Below are positions 1 through 13,155 of a stretch of 52,265 nt of DNA, piece by piece. Each line of letters starts with the position of its first letter. The first letter of the stretch is position 1. The stretch is taken from NCBI GenBank assembly GCA_002245135.1, contig NGBS01000041.1:1-52265 (forward strand), read 5' to 3'. The stretch is from Proteromonas lacertae. Taxonomy: Eukaryota; Sar; Bigyra; Opalinata; Proteromonadidae. A program made the translations under genes and the position numbers. The notes under the pieces were generated by a model. The model searched no databases and was not told the DNA's origin. It saw only the letters and a list, made by a program, of their open reading frames with translations.

Positions 1-1
1 T

Positions 2-394
<393 letters not shown>

Positions 395-456
395 AACCCA
401 TACAAAACTAAAAAAATAATAATTAAATCTATTAATTTTAATAACCTAAATCTTCT

Positions 457-2126
457 CTAATATTTCTCATATATCAGAATATGTGATTCAGAACATCCAA
501 TCAGATTAGGATCAGCTGTACTTACATGTAGATCCTGTATCTCAAACCATTGTCTTGAAGCTTGATGATTAATATGAACATGATAAGTTCCCTCATTAAT
601 TGCATCAAAATCTTTTCTTCTCTTTACTTTTGTATCTCCAGCTATAGTTTCATGAGTTATGTTTGAAACTAAGTTGAATCTTGGACAATTTCTTTGCTAC
701 TTCATCTAATTGAATTGATTCAGGTAATTTAAATAAATCATTTTCACTCAAATCGAGATTAATTATTGGAAATTCTACAATGGTAGGATTTTTATCCATT
801 GTCCAAGAATTACGTTGAAATCTTTTAATTTGAAATATCAGATAACTATATATAATAATAATAATGACAATATATATACTTTGGTAATGTCAATATCTTA
901 TATTTCTTCTGAGATTGTTCTATCGAATTAATTGTAACAGTTTCACCATCATATTTCTTCAATACTGTCATTATATTTACCTTTGGTATTACATTACTCC
1001 CAGCTCTATCTTTAAACAAAGGAATAGGAGGAACATCCAACGTTAATAACATAAATGGAACAGTTAAAGTTTGTGTCTTGGATAATTCGTTTAATATATC
1101 ATCATATGTTTGATTTAATTTTCTCTTCATCTTATTGGATGCAGTTGTTGTTGTTGTTGTAACTTCTATTTTTCCTTGAAATATTTTGTGAATTATTGAT
1201 GTTTTGTTGCTGCTTTTATTTGTATTGTTATTGTTTGGTTCGATTAATCCTTCATGAAGTGTGTTTAATAACCATGTTAAGAATAAAGTAGAATCTTCTC
1301 TTTTACCTAAATTGAAGCGTTTTTTACTTACTATTGAACATTCTGTACAAAACTCATGAGGACCAACACAATTTTTGAAATTGTTTTTGTTCCAAATTCT
1401 TCGAATTAAACTGCCAAATGTATGAACTATACTACTCTATAAATAGATAATAGAATTTATATATATATAATACTTTACTATATGAATAATTATTTTTATC
1501 TAAAAAGAAGTTTCTCAATGGTTTTACTTGAGATAATGCATGAACTACACTGGTCATGTAGTCACTACATCCTAAGTCATTCATTCCAATATATCCTGGT
1601 AAATAAGCACTACCAAACTGATCGTGTGATAACTCAGTGTTGTTATCTATATTTTTGATTTCATCTTTGGTGAATTTTGGATCTAGTGCTTCTATTATGT
1701 CTTTTAGTGTGTTGTCGATTATTTCATAATTATCTGGTAGACAGTAAAATCTATTAATCGTAATTAAATAAAGAAATACTTTGTACTTTCGAAATTGAGA
1801 AAAATATGATGACCTTCTTGGACAGAGTGAGTATATGCATGAGTATTAATACCTCTTCCCTAATGACAATCAAGAAGAATAGTAATACTTGAAAATAAAC
1901 GCCACAAACCAAACATGCATAGACATTGTGTTTTGATAATGATATAGAACATTCCTAAGATTATATTGAAACTGTTTATACTCTCGGTAGATCAAAATCA
2001 AGAACATGTCTGTTAATTGTGTCCAAATAAGGACATTCTTTCCCACTAACAACAGCTATTCACATGATAAATATTTTAAATACCTATTTTATTTGATTTG
2101 ATTGGTGAATCTCTTTCTACTTCCAT
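457..2126 (-). CDS. USP39: USP39/Sad1-like inactive ubiquitin-specific protease (U4/U6.U5 tri-snRNP factor)
   Basis: USP39/Sad1 is a catalytically dead deubiquitinase-fold protein needed for tri-snRNP function in splicing. Seven exons read from ATG at 2126. Introns are 2056-2083, 1955-1981, 1860-1888, 1751-1779, 1437-1473 and 846-879 (27-37 nt, all GTAT..TAG). The product is about 494 residues. The order is a zinc-finger UBP domain (ECPYLDTINR, YACLVCGVYFQGRG, THAYTHSVQ), then FYCLPDNYEIID, then the USP fold (YLPGYIGMND, HTFGSLIRRIWN, MLLTLDVPPIPLFKD, LIFQIKRF, NPTIVEFP, WFEIQDLHV). In the Cys box, where active USPs have N-T-C-Y, this protein has C-S-D-Y, so Asp replaces the catalytic Cys as in known USP39. 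The last exon contains a one-base discrepancy near 676-690; dropping one base of GG at 683-684 joins KKLS to FNLVSNITHE. Confidence 0.95.
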
Positions 2127-2179
2127 TTTTTAAAAACCAAAAAGATCAAACCTCAGCTTGATTTGAAAATTGCATTTCA
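2127..2179. promoter_or_regulatory. 53-bp shared divergent promoter interval (USP39 / UTP10)
   Basis: Only 53 bp separate the two divergent start codons. Core promoter signals and both 5' untranslated regions must fit here or overlap the coding regions. It contains short A and T runs but no TATA or other motif that I can name. Its role as a bidirectional promoter is inferred from geometry. Confidence 0.5.
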
Positions 2180-5100
2180 ATGACTTCTAGTCTAAAGAAG
2201 CAATTAGCAGCACTACAGTCAGTGCCATATTCATCAAAGAAGAGGGCTTCGATTCTTTATGATGAAAAAGAAGCTGTAGATATTGGTTTGGACCAATTAT
2301 ACAGAAATGCAAAACTAGCATTCTATGATCTGTGTGGATTGGAGCATCAGTTATCAGCATATGAATCAGTATTGTTTGATGAACCAAATGGATATCGTGC
2401 AAGAGGACAATACACAAATGATGAGAGTAAGAAGTTAAACGAGAACATTGAAACATTCCTATTCTATATGTCTCCTTATGCATTATTGCCACAAGCAAAA
2501 GCTGTATTAGAGTATTTCATCAGAAGATATGCTGTTAATGATTATGATGTAGATACTCTCATGAAAATCTACTTACCTTACCACGAAACGGATTTATTCC
2601 CAAAGATATTACAAATATCACAAATAGGCAACAACTCAATTTGGTCATTTTTATATGGAATAAAGAAAAGCAAATCAAACCTTCCTCGAACTGTTTTATC
2701 CAAGCAATGTTTGAAAGATCCAGCCTTTTTCCAATTTGTGTGTGAAATCCCTCAAAAAAATGATCGAAAAGAATGTAGTTTATAAACACATCCTTTCATT
2801 CTATGTTGCTGTGATTGGCGAAGCAATTTCAATTCCTCTTAAAAGTGATTCAGAAACATTTCTAAACACATTTTTACCATATTTAGTGAATGGATTAAAA
2901 TGTAAACAATGCAGTGAATATCAAGTATCATGTTATATTTTATTAGTTCAATTATTCTATTCATTTTCATTAACCAAATCAACATTAAAAACACTTATGA
3001 AGTTGATCATTAAATATATGAATGATGATTGTTTAATGATGGTATTACAGTGTTTAATTATAATGTATGATACTCAACATATAGTGAAAATCTCAAATAA
3101 AATAATTAAGAAATTAATGAAGAATCCACATATCAATGAAGTGTTGAAACAAATACATGATAAATATTATCCAAATTTAAAGAATCATTTACCATTGAAT
3201 AACCAAGAAAATGAAGAAGAAGATGATGATGATGAAGAAGAAAATAATAAAAAGAAAGAAGGAGAAGAAGATGAGAAAAACAAGAGAAAAGTAACAGGTG
3301 AACATTTTATATCTACATTATTATATGAAGTTGGAATAATTAAATCAGTTCAATCCAAAATGATATTCACTGTGATAAATAATGATAATAAAATACTATC
3401 CGTTATAGATAATCTATTTATTGATTTAGAATCTTATAAGAAAGCTGATCAAGAGAATTTATGCATTATCAAATCCAATTTATATTCAGAATTGATTAAA
3501 CAACCTAATTATGATTTCAACACCAATATTACTATCTTAATTCCACTTATTAATTTCATATTTACTTTAATATATCAAAGAGGAAATCACAAAACTGTCA
3601 AAGACATTGTATTGAAATTCTTATCTAATTTTAATATCTCATTATTTGAAGGTTGTAATAATGATAGTAGTAGTATCTATGATGATTTATTTAAGGTTAT
3701 TTCTATTAATATAATAAAGAATCCTCAGTTATATAGAGATATATTAGAATGTTGTAATTTACCTTCCTCTAATTGGATTGTTTTAATTTTATCATACTTT
3801 ATACTTCAAAATAAGAAAAATAATATTTCTGTCACTAGAAATGATAATGAATATGATTTTTATTTTGTTATTTATCAATTATTATGTAATGAAATTAATA
3901 ATATTGAAGTAATTGAAGGAGAAAGTAAAGAAATGGGAAAAGATGAAGATATTATGAAGAATATGATTAGATGTAATGATAATAGGCAGAAATTAGGAAT
4001 ATGTTTTATTATATTTAAAGAATTGATTGATTCTATACAATCACATATTGATTATGAAGGTGAAATGACAATATCAATAATCATATCCTATTTATTATCT
4101 ATTGAGAATAATACAATATATCAATTATATGAGAGTGAGATATATAATTTATTTGTAACAGTGTTGAATGATAGGAAGTATGATATTTTAAACACAATAC
4201 TTGTCAATCCATCAAGCCAAGCCTCACCTCAAGCTCAAATTCATTCTTTTCAAATGTATTACAAATTATTGAAATTGACTGATAAAAATACAATAGCAAT
4301 ATTACCATTAGCATTTGTATCATTATATCATAGTTCAAAACCGATTAGAAAATATTCGATTGAGATATTTAATGAATTATTACAATCTTCATCATCATCA
4401 CTATCAACAACAGCAGCAGTAGAAGCAACTCCATCAAGAAAGAAATCAACCAAAAAGTCAACTCAAAAGAAACAATATTCCAATTCAATACACCATTTTA
4501 TTGATATAATCATCAACAATAAAGAAGAAATAATAAATGCCAATAAAGGCATTAATATGGTATGTAAAAAGATATTTGGTGGTGGTGGTAAAGAGACACA
4601 GTTGTTGTTATCAGCCAATGAAATTGAAGAGGTTTTTGAAACACTATTTACTTCAATTATGAATGATAATTACTTAAGAATCTCATACTTATATTCTATA
4701 TTAGAAGATTGTGTATTTCCAAAGTCAGTATCATTATATTCAATTGAACTACTTAAGAGAATCATTGAAGATTGCAAAACTAATAAAATCAATCAGCAAG
4801 AAATTTCTGAAGAAATTTCTACCTGTTTCAAACATATCTCAAACCATTTATTCCAAATCAAGCCTGTAACGGATGAATTATTCGAACTGTATATTTCAAT
4901 AATAAAAGGAATAGAAGTGAATAATAATGTTTCTATAATTATACCAATTCTATTGGATAATTTTACCAATGAATTTTATTTATCACTTTCTATAGAACAA
5001 AGAATTGAGATATTTAATTCATTATTCTGTCTATTGAAGCATAATGATATTGTCTCCTCACAATTAGTATATTCAACCATTGGAAGATTCAAAATGGATT

Positions 5101-8072
5101 TATCCTATATAGAATCATGTTTTGAAAAGTTGGAAATCCTCGATGAAAATAACCTCTATGAATGGTTAAATAATGTTACTGTATACAATGAGATATTACG
5201 AAATAACGATGAAATGAAGAACTACACTCCATTACTCTCTCATTTATTCACTTATTTAGAGATACTACTTCCAATAATCTTAAAACAAGAGAATAATAGC
5301 AATGATGCTTCTATGGAATATACTTTACAAGCTATATTGGAGAATATATTGAATTATTCAGTTTATATCTTAGATATTAGTGAAAAGACAACAACTTCTA
5401 CTTCACAAACACCCTCCAAACGTAGAAAATCAATGAAAGACTCCAGTATATTCAATATTGAAATATTATTACAATATCTTCAAGAAAAGATCAATCCTCA
5501 ATCACGTAATACAACTCTATTAATCATTGGTACACTAGTAAGAGGAAAATATGATAAAATATTGAAAGATATCTATCCAACACTTGATAAAATGATAAAA
5601 TTGAATTTGTGTAATGATGTAGAAATCAATTATCATATTATCTTACAATTATTAAGAATGATAATGTCTACAATACAATCAAAGAATATGATTATTGAAT
5701 ATTTACAGCTATTTATTAATAATTATAACATTTACCCTGAAAATAGAAGATTATCATTCTTCAAATCAGTTGTGTCTATATTTACAGTGAGTAATCTATA
5801 TTGGACTCAATTGTTGTTTTATATTAATATTTATAATAATAACAATATCAATGATAATGATAAGAATGAGATTATATCATTTTTACACCAATTATCATCC
5901 AATTTTCCACCATTATATCAAGTATCTAATCTTTCACATTTATTATCAATATCTTATCAAATATTATTGAATTATTATCCAAATCTTAAAGATAATAATA
6001 ATAATAATAATAACGGTAATGATATAATAGAAAATGAAATACCAAATACTATTAAAACTCAATATTTAGATAAGATCAATATTGTCAATTTCATTACTGA
6101 TTTATTACACTTTGTTTCAGGTCATATGACTTCAGATATCTTCTTACAACAAATCATTGGAAATAATGAAATAGAAACTAAACAATTAGAAAAGGGATAT
6201 TTACAGATATGTGAAATTATATTCATATTAATAAGATGTATTGCTAATCAATGTAGTTTACCAATAACTGAACAACAAAAACAAAAAAGAAACGACTCTT
6301 TTTTACCAATTTTGAATTCCTGTTATGATATTATTGATACAATCAATGAATTACTTTCTATTCCTTCATTCATTGTAGTTATTTCAGAATTATTGAACAA
6401 CAGTCACAGTATAGTGAGAAAGAAAGCATTATTGTTTTTCAATAAAAAAATAGAATCTGAAGAAAATACAATGTCTCCACAAGAGCAGAAGCTATTCTTA
6501 GAAATGTTACCTGAACTATCAAAAGTAATACAAAACCAAAATGAAGAAATAATCAACAAACAAACTGCTATATTATCAATACATATTTTAGCTGAACATT
6601 TTGCTGATAAATATAATAATGAGTTTGTATCTTCCTTAGAAACAATAATTCAAGTTATTCAGAGTGAAATTAAGTCTAATAATAACAATAGACAATTAAT
6701 AGGAAGTTGTTATATTTGTCTAACTAGTTTATGCAAGTCATTAAAGACGAAAATATTGAAATATTTATCTCAGTTCTTCCCACACTTATTACAATTAATA
6801 AAACACTTTATAAACGAAGGAAATAATACCAATAATAAGCTATCTGATTCTTCATTATTATTACTTCAAAGTCTATTATCTTCTTTATCTTCAATAATTC
6901 AAAATATTCCATCATTTTTATCTCCTTATATTAAAGAAATATTAATGTCTATTTTAACACCTTATTTCATTAGAAATGATGATTTAATTAGTTATGTTCA
7001 GATTATATTGAAATTGATTGGTCAAAATATAGAGATTAGAGTTTTATATCCAATCTTAGATGAAATAAGTGAGAAAATATTGAAGTTGAAAGATTCAAAA
7101 TGTATTATCAATTTGTTGTATTTATTACAGAAGTTGTTTGAAAAACTATCCAAAGAAGATGTATTTTATTATCATAAATCATTATTTGATTATTTAATCA
7201 GATTTATGAACTATAGAACAATCAATAAACAACAACAACAACAACAACAACAAGATAATGAAGAAGAAAAGGATGATAAAATATATGAAACTGAAAAGTC
7301 TATTATTTCAACCATGATTGCATTTATATTAAAACTATCTGAAAGTCAATTAAGACCACTGTTTTTACATCTTTGTGAATGGTTTAAGAGTAACAATAAT
7401 AATGAAGGAGAAGTGATAGTTGAAATAAGAAGTGAAAGAGGAATAATATTCTACAACATGTTGGATGAAATAACACACAAGTTAAGATCAATATTTGTAC
7501 CATATTATGGTTATGTATTTGATGATATAATCAACGAATTAGAGTTTATATACAACAAATCTAAACATGAGAGATTAGATAGTGATACTTATATGTTATT
7601 AAAACAAATAATTAAATGTATTTGTAGTTGTGCTTTATATGATGATGAGAATAAATTCATTGACAAAGACAAATTTGAAGTTTTAAGAAGTTCGTTAATT
7701 AACACTATTGAAATAACAAATCTACCAAATAATGAGAATTATAATGATTATATTGATAATTATATAATTCCATGTGTATGTCAAGTTATTTTAGATGTTA
7801 ATGATGATATACAATGGAAACCTTTCCACCATGAATTACTTTTATTAACTCGATCTTCTGATGAAACGATTAAAGTGTCATCAGTGAAAGTTATAAGAGA
7901 ATGCTTTACTAGAGTGGGTGAACAGTATTTGATATTATTATCTGAGACAATGCCTTACTTATCTGAATTATTGGAGGATAATAATGAAGATGTTGAAAAT
8001 GAGAGTTTGAAATTGAAGCAGTGTATTGAAGATTTGTCTGGTGAATCGATTGATAGTTATTTGGTACAATAA
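2180..8072 (+). CDS. UTP10: UTP10/HEATR1-like U3 snoRNP (t-UTP) HEAT-repeat protein
   Basis: HEATR1/UTP10 is a huge alpha-helical HEAT-repeat scaffold of the small-subunit processome, acting in rDNA transcription and 18S pre-rRNA processing in the nucleolus. The N-terminus is diagnostic: MTSSLKKQLAAL, then LFDEPNGYRARGQY, NENIETFLFYMSPY, VLEYFIRRYAVN and YLPYHETDLFPKILQI. The C-terminus is also typical, with LRSIFVPYYGYVFDD, then WKPFHHELLLLTRSSD, ETMPYLSELLEDNNEDVE and IEDLSGESIDSYL. The product is about 1,963 residues, slightly shorter than the human protein (about 2,140). There are no introns. It carries a Glu/Asp/Lys-rich loop (about 3210-3290) and a CAA-encoded Gln run near 7230. The frame changes once, at the seven-A run 2754-2760; one A fewer joins CEIPQK to MIEKNVVYKHILSFY, the conserved continuation. 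I therefore treat this as one gene. Confidence 0.93.
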
Positions 8073-8278
8073 ATACTTATTAAACCTTATATTGATTGAT
8101 TGTGTTGATTTGAACATCTCAAAAGAATTAGAAGATTCTATATGTCACATATATCCATAATAATACAGTAGAGTTAGACTTACTCAATATACACGTAAAA
8201 GAAGACTAATTTAAAAAAATAACTGATTTTGAACTTTGGGGATTTTTTTCACTAATTCAATTTATTCAATTCAACCTC

Positions 8279-9397
8279 ATGCATTTTTGTGTAAGTTGGC
8301 AAGTTCTTATTGTTATTCTATTTTATGGATCTCTATTTTTTATTTATCACATTAGCGTAGAAAAAGAAGAGGTTCGCAGCGGATTAGTAAATAGTAGCAA
8401 TTCAATCTATTATATATCTCAAAAATATTTCGATAAATATGATGCTGAGAGTAAAAATCGATGGAAGGATACGTCTGTTTGTCTGTTTGTTTCTTTATAT
8501 CACAAATCTCAAGGATACATATCAGCTGTTATGAATAACTATGATATATTTTGGCCATCCAATATTGGGAAGAAAGTAATACTATTGGACAAAGAGTCCG
8601 AGTATATGGAGTCATATATAACAAATAAGTGGGAAATTCATTATGAAGAATATAATGTAAATGGTGTTGTGAGAAGACAATACTCATCTTATATTGCTCA
8701 TAGATATTGTTCCCCTAACAAATTCATTGCTTTTATGGATTCTGATAGTATTTTTTCAATGAAAGTGGCAAAGTATATGTTATTTGATGAGAATAATAAA
8801 CCATACTTTCTGTATACGAAACAGATTAGATACAGAGAATGGAATCCATCAAAGTTGCTGAAGTTAATGTTAACTGAATGGGGAGATGGTATGATTACTT
8901 TTCCTGTGATAGTTTACACTGAACATATTGCTAGTTTATACAATTATCTTATCAAAATACATAATAATACACTAGAAAATATCATTGCTAAATATTATTC
9001 CAGTCAATTCTGTGTATTTTTAGAATATGTAAAACATTTTTATAAAAATGAATATAATTTCGCAGTGTATGAGGATAAGCCAATTCTAAGATGTGGTTTT
9101 CATGTTCCATATGCATATAATATCACCAAATTACAGATTCGAGATAAGGTGAAGTTATTCGATTTTAATGTTGTGATAAACACAATAACATATGATGGTT
9201 TATGTAGTATTTTTGTTGAGAAATATCCTCACAAATGTTCCAAGTACAATAGAGCTGTGTTTTATTATAGGTTCTATATAATAGATGACTTTAAACACTC
9301 ATTACCAGATTCATCTAAAAACGATATTTTGTTGTATAATCAATATAAAGACAGTATAATTACTACAGTTGATATGAAAACTGGAGGTAGATTGTAA
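8279..9397 (+). CDS. Type II membrane glycosyltransferase-like protein (GT-A fold, DSD motif)
   Basis: This is a single-exon, 372-residue protein. Residues about 7-24 (VLIVILFYGSLFFIYHI) form one hydrophobic segment near the N-terminus with no cleavage-like end, as in Golgi type II enzymes. The motif FIAFMDSDSIF (Asp154-Ser-Asp156) looks like the metal/nucleotide-sugar-binding DxD of GT-A glycosyltransferases. A later MITFPVIVYTEHIASLY stretch and a YSSQFCVFLEY segment resemble the acceptor half of small GT-A families of the DUF6492 kind. There are several Asn-x-Ser/Thr sites. The precise family, donor and acceptor cannot be told from the sequence. The nearest neighbours are UTP10 (206 bp upstream) and the pseudokinase-LRR gene downstream, and neither suggests a pathway. 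Confidence 0.6.
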   Translation: MHFCVSWQVLIVILFYGSLFFIYHISVEKEEVRSGLVNSSNSIYYISQKYFDKYDAESKNRWKDTSVCLFVSLYHKSQGYISAVMNNYDIFWPSNIGKKVILLDKESEYMESYITNKWEIHYEEYNVNGVVRRQYSSYIAHRYCSPNKFIAFMDSDSIFSMKVAKYMLFDENNKPYFLYTKQIRYREWNPSKLLKLMLTEWGDGMITFPVIVYTEHIASLYNYLIKIHNNTLENIIAKYYSSQFCVFLEYVKHFYKNEYNFAVYEDKPILRCGFHVPYAYNITKLQIRDKVKLFDFNVVINTITYDGLCSIFVEKYPHKCSKYNRAVFYYRFYIIDDFKHSLPDSSKNDILLYNQYKDSIITTVDMKTGGRL

Positions 9398-9629
9398 ACA
9401 TAATATCGTGTCAATGTGATAATTCAAATATAATTCATCTGATTCCATCTAGTGAATATTTTGGTAATAATTTGGAATAATAAATATTGTCGTTATTTTT
9501 GTTTTGTTAGTGGTATAAATGATGTTTAAATCATCTTTTTAATATTCTGGTGCCTATAACTTGAACGAAAAATATTATATAGAGATTTATATATACAAAA
9601 AATGAAATTATCTTTTCAAACACCCAAAG

Positions 9630-11172
9630 ATGTTTTCTATCAATTCTTTCATAGACAATGCATTATTTTCACAATTTTCACAAAACATTGTTGTATTTTG
9701 ACAATTTTCTATTGAATAGATAAATGAAAGAAAAGAAAAGAGTGCTTGTGAAGTAGATTTGGTAGTAAAACATGAAAATGATATAGAAATGGTAAAAGTG
9801 TTAAACATTACTGGAATAAAAGAAAAAGTAATATTAAAATTCTTTGAAAATAGCTCAATGTTGAATGAGAGTTATTTATCCTTTATCTGTCCATGTAGAA
9901 TATTTCAGATAGATAATTACATTGATTATGCCATAATATCAAGAGGATATTATGATAATGATTTAGAAGGTGTTATTCAGAGTAAATCCATTTCTTATAG
10001 TCATATTTCTTCAATAACCATTTCATTGTGTGATGCATTGATGACATTAAGTGAATGTGAAGTAGTAGTGAGTAATTTGAAGAGTAGTAACATAATATGT
10101 GAAGAAGATTGTGATATAAAGTTATGTGATTTATATTTAGATACATTAAGAAAAAGAGAAGAAATGAGAATATATAATATATGCTTCAAAAGCCCAGAAG
10201 AGTTGAATGGATATGAAGTGAATGAGAAAAGTGTGATTTGGTCAATTGGTTGTATATTATATGAAATGATAAACAAGAAATTACCATTTAATGAAGATAA
10301 TAATATGTTTAAGACAATGAATAATATATTGAGATGTACATATAAAAAAGATATAATAAAAGATAAGGTAATGAAAGTGATGGTTGAAGGAATGTTGATA
10401 GTGAAGAATGAAGATAGAATGAGTTTAAAAGAGTTGAGAAAAGAAATGATAAAAATGAGTGTTGTACAAAGAGATGAAAATAACAATATGATAATATTGA
10501 AAGAAAGAAAAGAAATGCTATTCAATAATGATTATGGAACTGATATATTCACATTTAATATAAAAATTAACTACTATTTTCATACTGATAGAATAAAAAG
10601 TATAATATAATTATTATTATTTAAATAGAAATTCGAGATGATATAATAGAATTGTACAACAATAAACCAAATGAAAATATATTAGCAGTATTGTTGATAA
10701 TGAAATTTGGAACATTTGATAGATATTTTTCAGACAGATATGGTAGATATATAACCGATAAATTGATGTATCAATATAATCACAAGTGTGAAGAAGATAG
10801 AGAATGTTATTTAGATAAGAAGTTATTCAATTTTTATACTGATTGGTATGATAAAGAAAGAATTACTCTTGATTCAGCGTGTATATGTATGTGTGAAGAA
10901 GGAATTAATTTTGTATTCAAATTGTTGGGAATTATGAATGTTACAAAACTTTCATTTCGTATAATTCTTATCATTTTTAATTTGTTTTTAGATAGTTATT
11001 ACAATGCAATTGTTATTCCACTGCAATATCAGTCATTATTTGGAAGATATATTTCTCAATTATCGAATCTACAGGAGTTGTATTTATCAAAATGTGGTGC
11101 TACATATGATTTAATTGAAGAGTTGATGAAGTCAATTGAGTTGATGAAATTGAATCTTTTAGATCTTGGATG

Positions 11173-11229
<57 letters not shown>

Positions 11230-13080
11230 TGTAATAATGAAATAGCTAATCCAATTGGTCCAAAAGGATTCAAACTGTTAGTTCCTCATTTACAGTTGTT
11301 AATCTGTAAAGACAATGTATTGAATCTTAAAAGAATGGATTTGAATGATGAATCAATGATATTATTATCAGAGGAATTATACAAATATCCGAATCTTAAG
11401 AAAATATGTATTAGAAAAAACCAAAATATTCATTCAAAAGGATTAAAATCATTATTCTCTAAATTTCCTATTTCAAAGGTGGAATTTGATTTTAATGGAA
11501 GTAAAGAATTGCTAATTGATAAAGATATTCCAGAATTAGTCAAATATATAAAGGATAGATATAAGAGGTTATATTTGAGTGATTTAGAAATGGGTGACAA
11601 GTTATTCAAGTCATTCATTTCTCTAAGATCATATGAATTTAAAGATATAAAATGGATTGATTTACAAAGTATAATATAATTAATTTCATATTGTTTAGAT
11701 AATAAACTAACCTTTAAAAGTATGGAATTATTAGCTAATAATATTTCTTCATTTTCAAGTCTTAAGACATTTTGGCTATATGGAAATGAGATAGGAGATT
11801 TAGGAATGAACATATTTTCTCCACATTTACATTTATTATCTGATGTGGATGATATTATTAATTGTAAAAGTATAATAATAATAATTATTATTATTTAATA
11901 TTGAATAGAAATGGGATTTTCTTCAACCGGATTTACATATTTACTGAAAGGAACAAAAACTACATTTGGTAAAATTAAAAAACTTAATGTTTCATACAAT
12001 AATATTGATTCGAAAGGGATAGAACATCTAAATTCTTTTTTAAAGAAAAAAAACAATATTGAAAGGATAATCATTCATAGTATATATATACTTATTTCGA
12101 TAATTGTTTTTTTAATAGATAATCCTATTGGTAATGTAGGACTTAAGTTATTGTTGGACAATTCTAAAATAGTAGTTATCGATGAAAAAATGAATTTGAG
12201 TAATATTTCAATAGATGATGAAGGTGTAAAATTATTAACAAATAAAATGAAATCACTTAAGCAATGTTACAGAATAGTGTTAAATGGGAATGATGTTAGT
12301 TTTAATGGATTAAAATCAATATGTGAAAAATCGTTAGAAAAAGAAAAATATCCGTTTATAGAAATGAAATCATTATCCTGGACAAAAGAGGAATTGGAAT
12401 ATTATGTGGATTATTGTATAAAAAAGGAATATGGAGGAGATTATGATTTTTCTAGTATAAATATTGTTTTATAATGAGATAGATCTAAACCTCAACGATT
12501 CGCATATAGCATTAATGAAACAGATTGATTATTGTGAAATTGATTTATCCAATAATAAGATTACTTCCAAAGGATTAAAAGAGTTATTAGAAAAAATAAA
12601 AGAAGATACTGTAGAATATATTTCAATATATAATAATAATGAAATTGGAGATGAAGGAGTAGAAAAAATATCTGAATATTTAGATAAGTTTATGAAGGTA
12701 GAAATGAATGATGATAATAGACAATCTAAATCATTAAATCTCTCCAGTATTTACTTTTTTTCTATTAAATTCGAATAGATATTGGAATGAGTGAAAAGGG
12801 ATTTAGAATGTTAATAAAAAAGAGAAGCATGTTTTATCCATTAAGAGAGATGTATTTAGAAGGAAATGAGTTTAATGAGAATATGTTGAAATTAATGAAA
12901 GATAACAAAGAAATTTTCAGTAATTTGGATATAATGTCAATAACATTGAAAGAGAATATTGATATGTCAGTATTAAAAGAGTTCTTACAATCATTTCGTG
13001 TAGTTGACATTATTAAATTGACTGGAATTTCTGAAGAACAAAAGAAAGATTTATCAACACAATTCTATAATATAGAGTAA
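9630..13080 (+). CDS. Pseudokinase fused to ribonuclease-inhibitor-type leucine-rich repeats
   Basis: Ten exons with nine GTAT..TAG introns (9693-9719, 10600-10628, 10959-10991, 11172-11245, 11669-11698, 11870-11908, 12080-12118, 12455-12482, 12747-12778) give exactly 3,120 nt, or 1,039 residues. I chose the ATG at 9630 because it is the only nearby start in phase with exon 2. Residues about 25-260 match the C-lobe of a protein kinase but lack catalytic residues. HRDLKxxN has become VSNLKSSN (about 138-145), so the catalytic Asp is Asn. DFG is DLY. The APE region (SPEELNG) remains. The Asp of DxWSxG is lost (SVIWSIGC). From about 445 to 1010 are leucine-rich repeats of 28-29 residues (LQELYLSKCG, LNLLDLGSNPIGPKG, IEYISIYNNNEIGDEG). 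There is no signal peptide or membrane segment, so it is probably a cytosolic signalling scaffold. The function is unknown. Confidence 0.85.
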
Positions 13081-13155
13081 ATGATTATTTTTATTATATT
13101 TTATTTTTAAACAAAAATTATAGGATAATATAATAAATTCATTTATATAAAAAAA

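Noticed and set aside
2736-2785. UTP10 as two overlapping genes (201 and 1,778 residues).
   Set aside because: The two frames match consecutive parts of HEATR1/UTP10, and the switch occurs at a seven-A run; the overlap has no plausible new start.
10001-10525. Antisense 174-residue reading frame over the pseudokinase.
   Set aside because: It has low-complexity hydrophobic composition typical of an antisense shadow of AT-rich coding sequence and no family resemblance.
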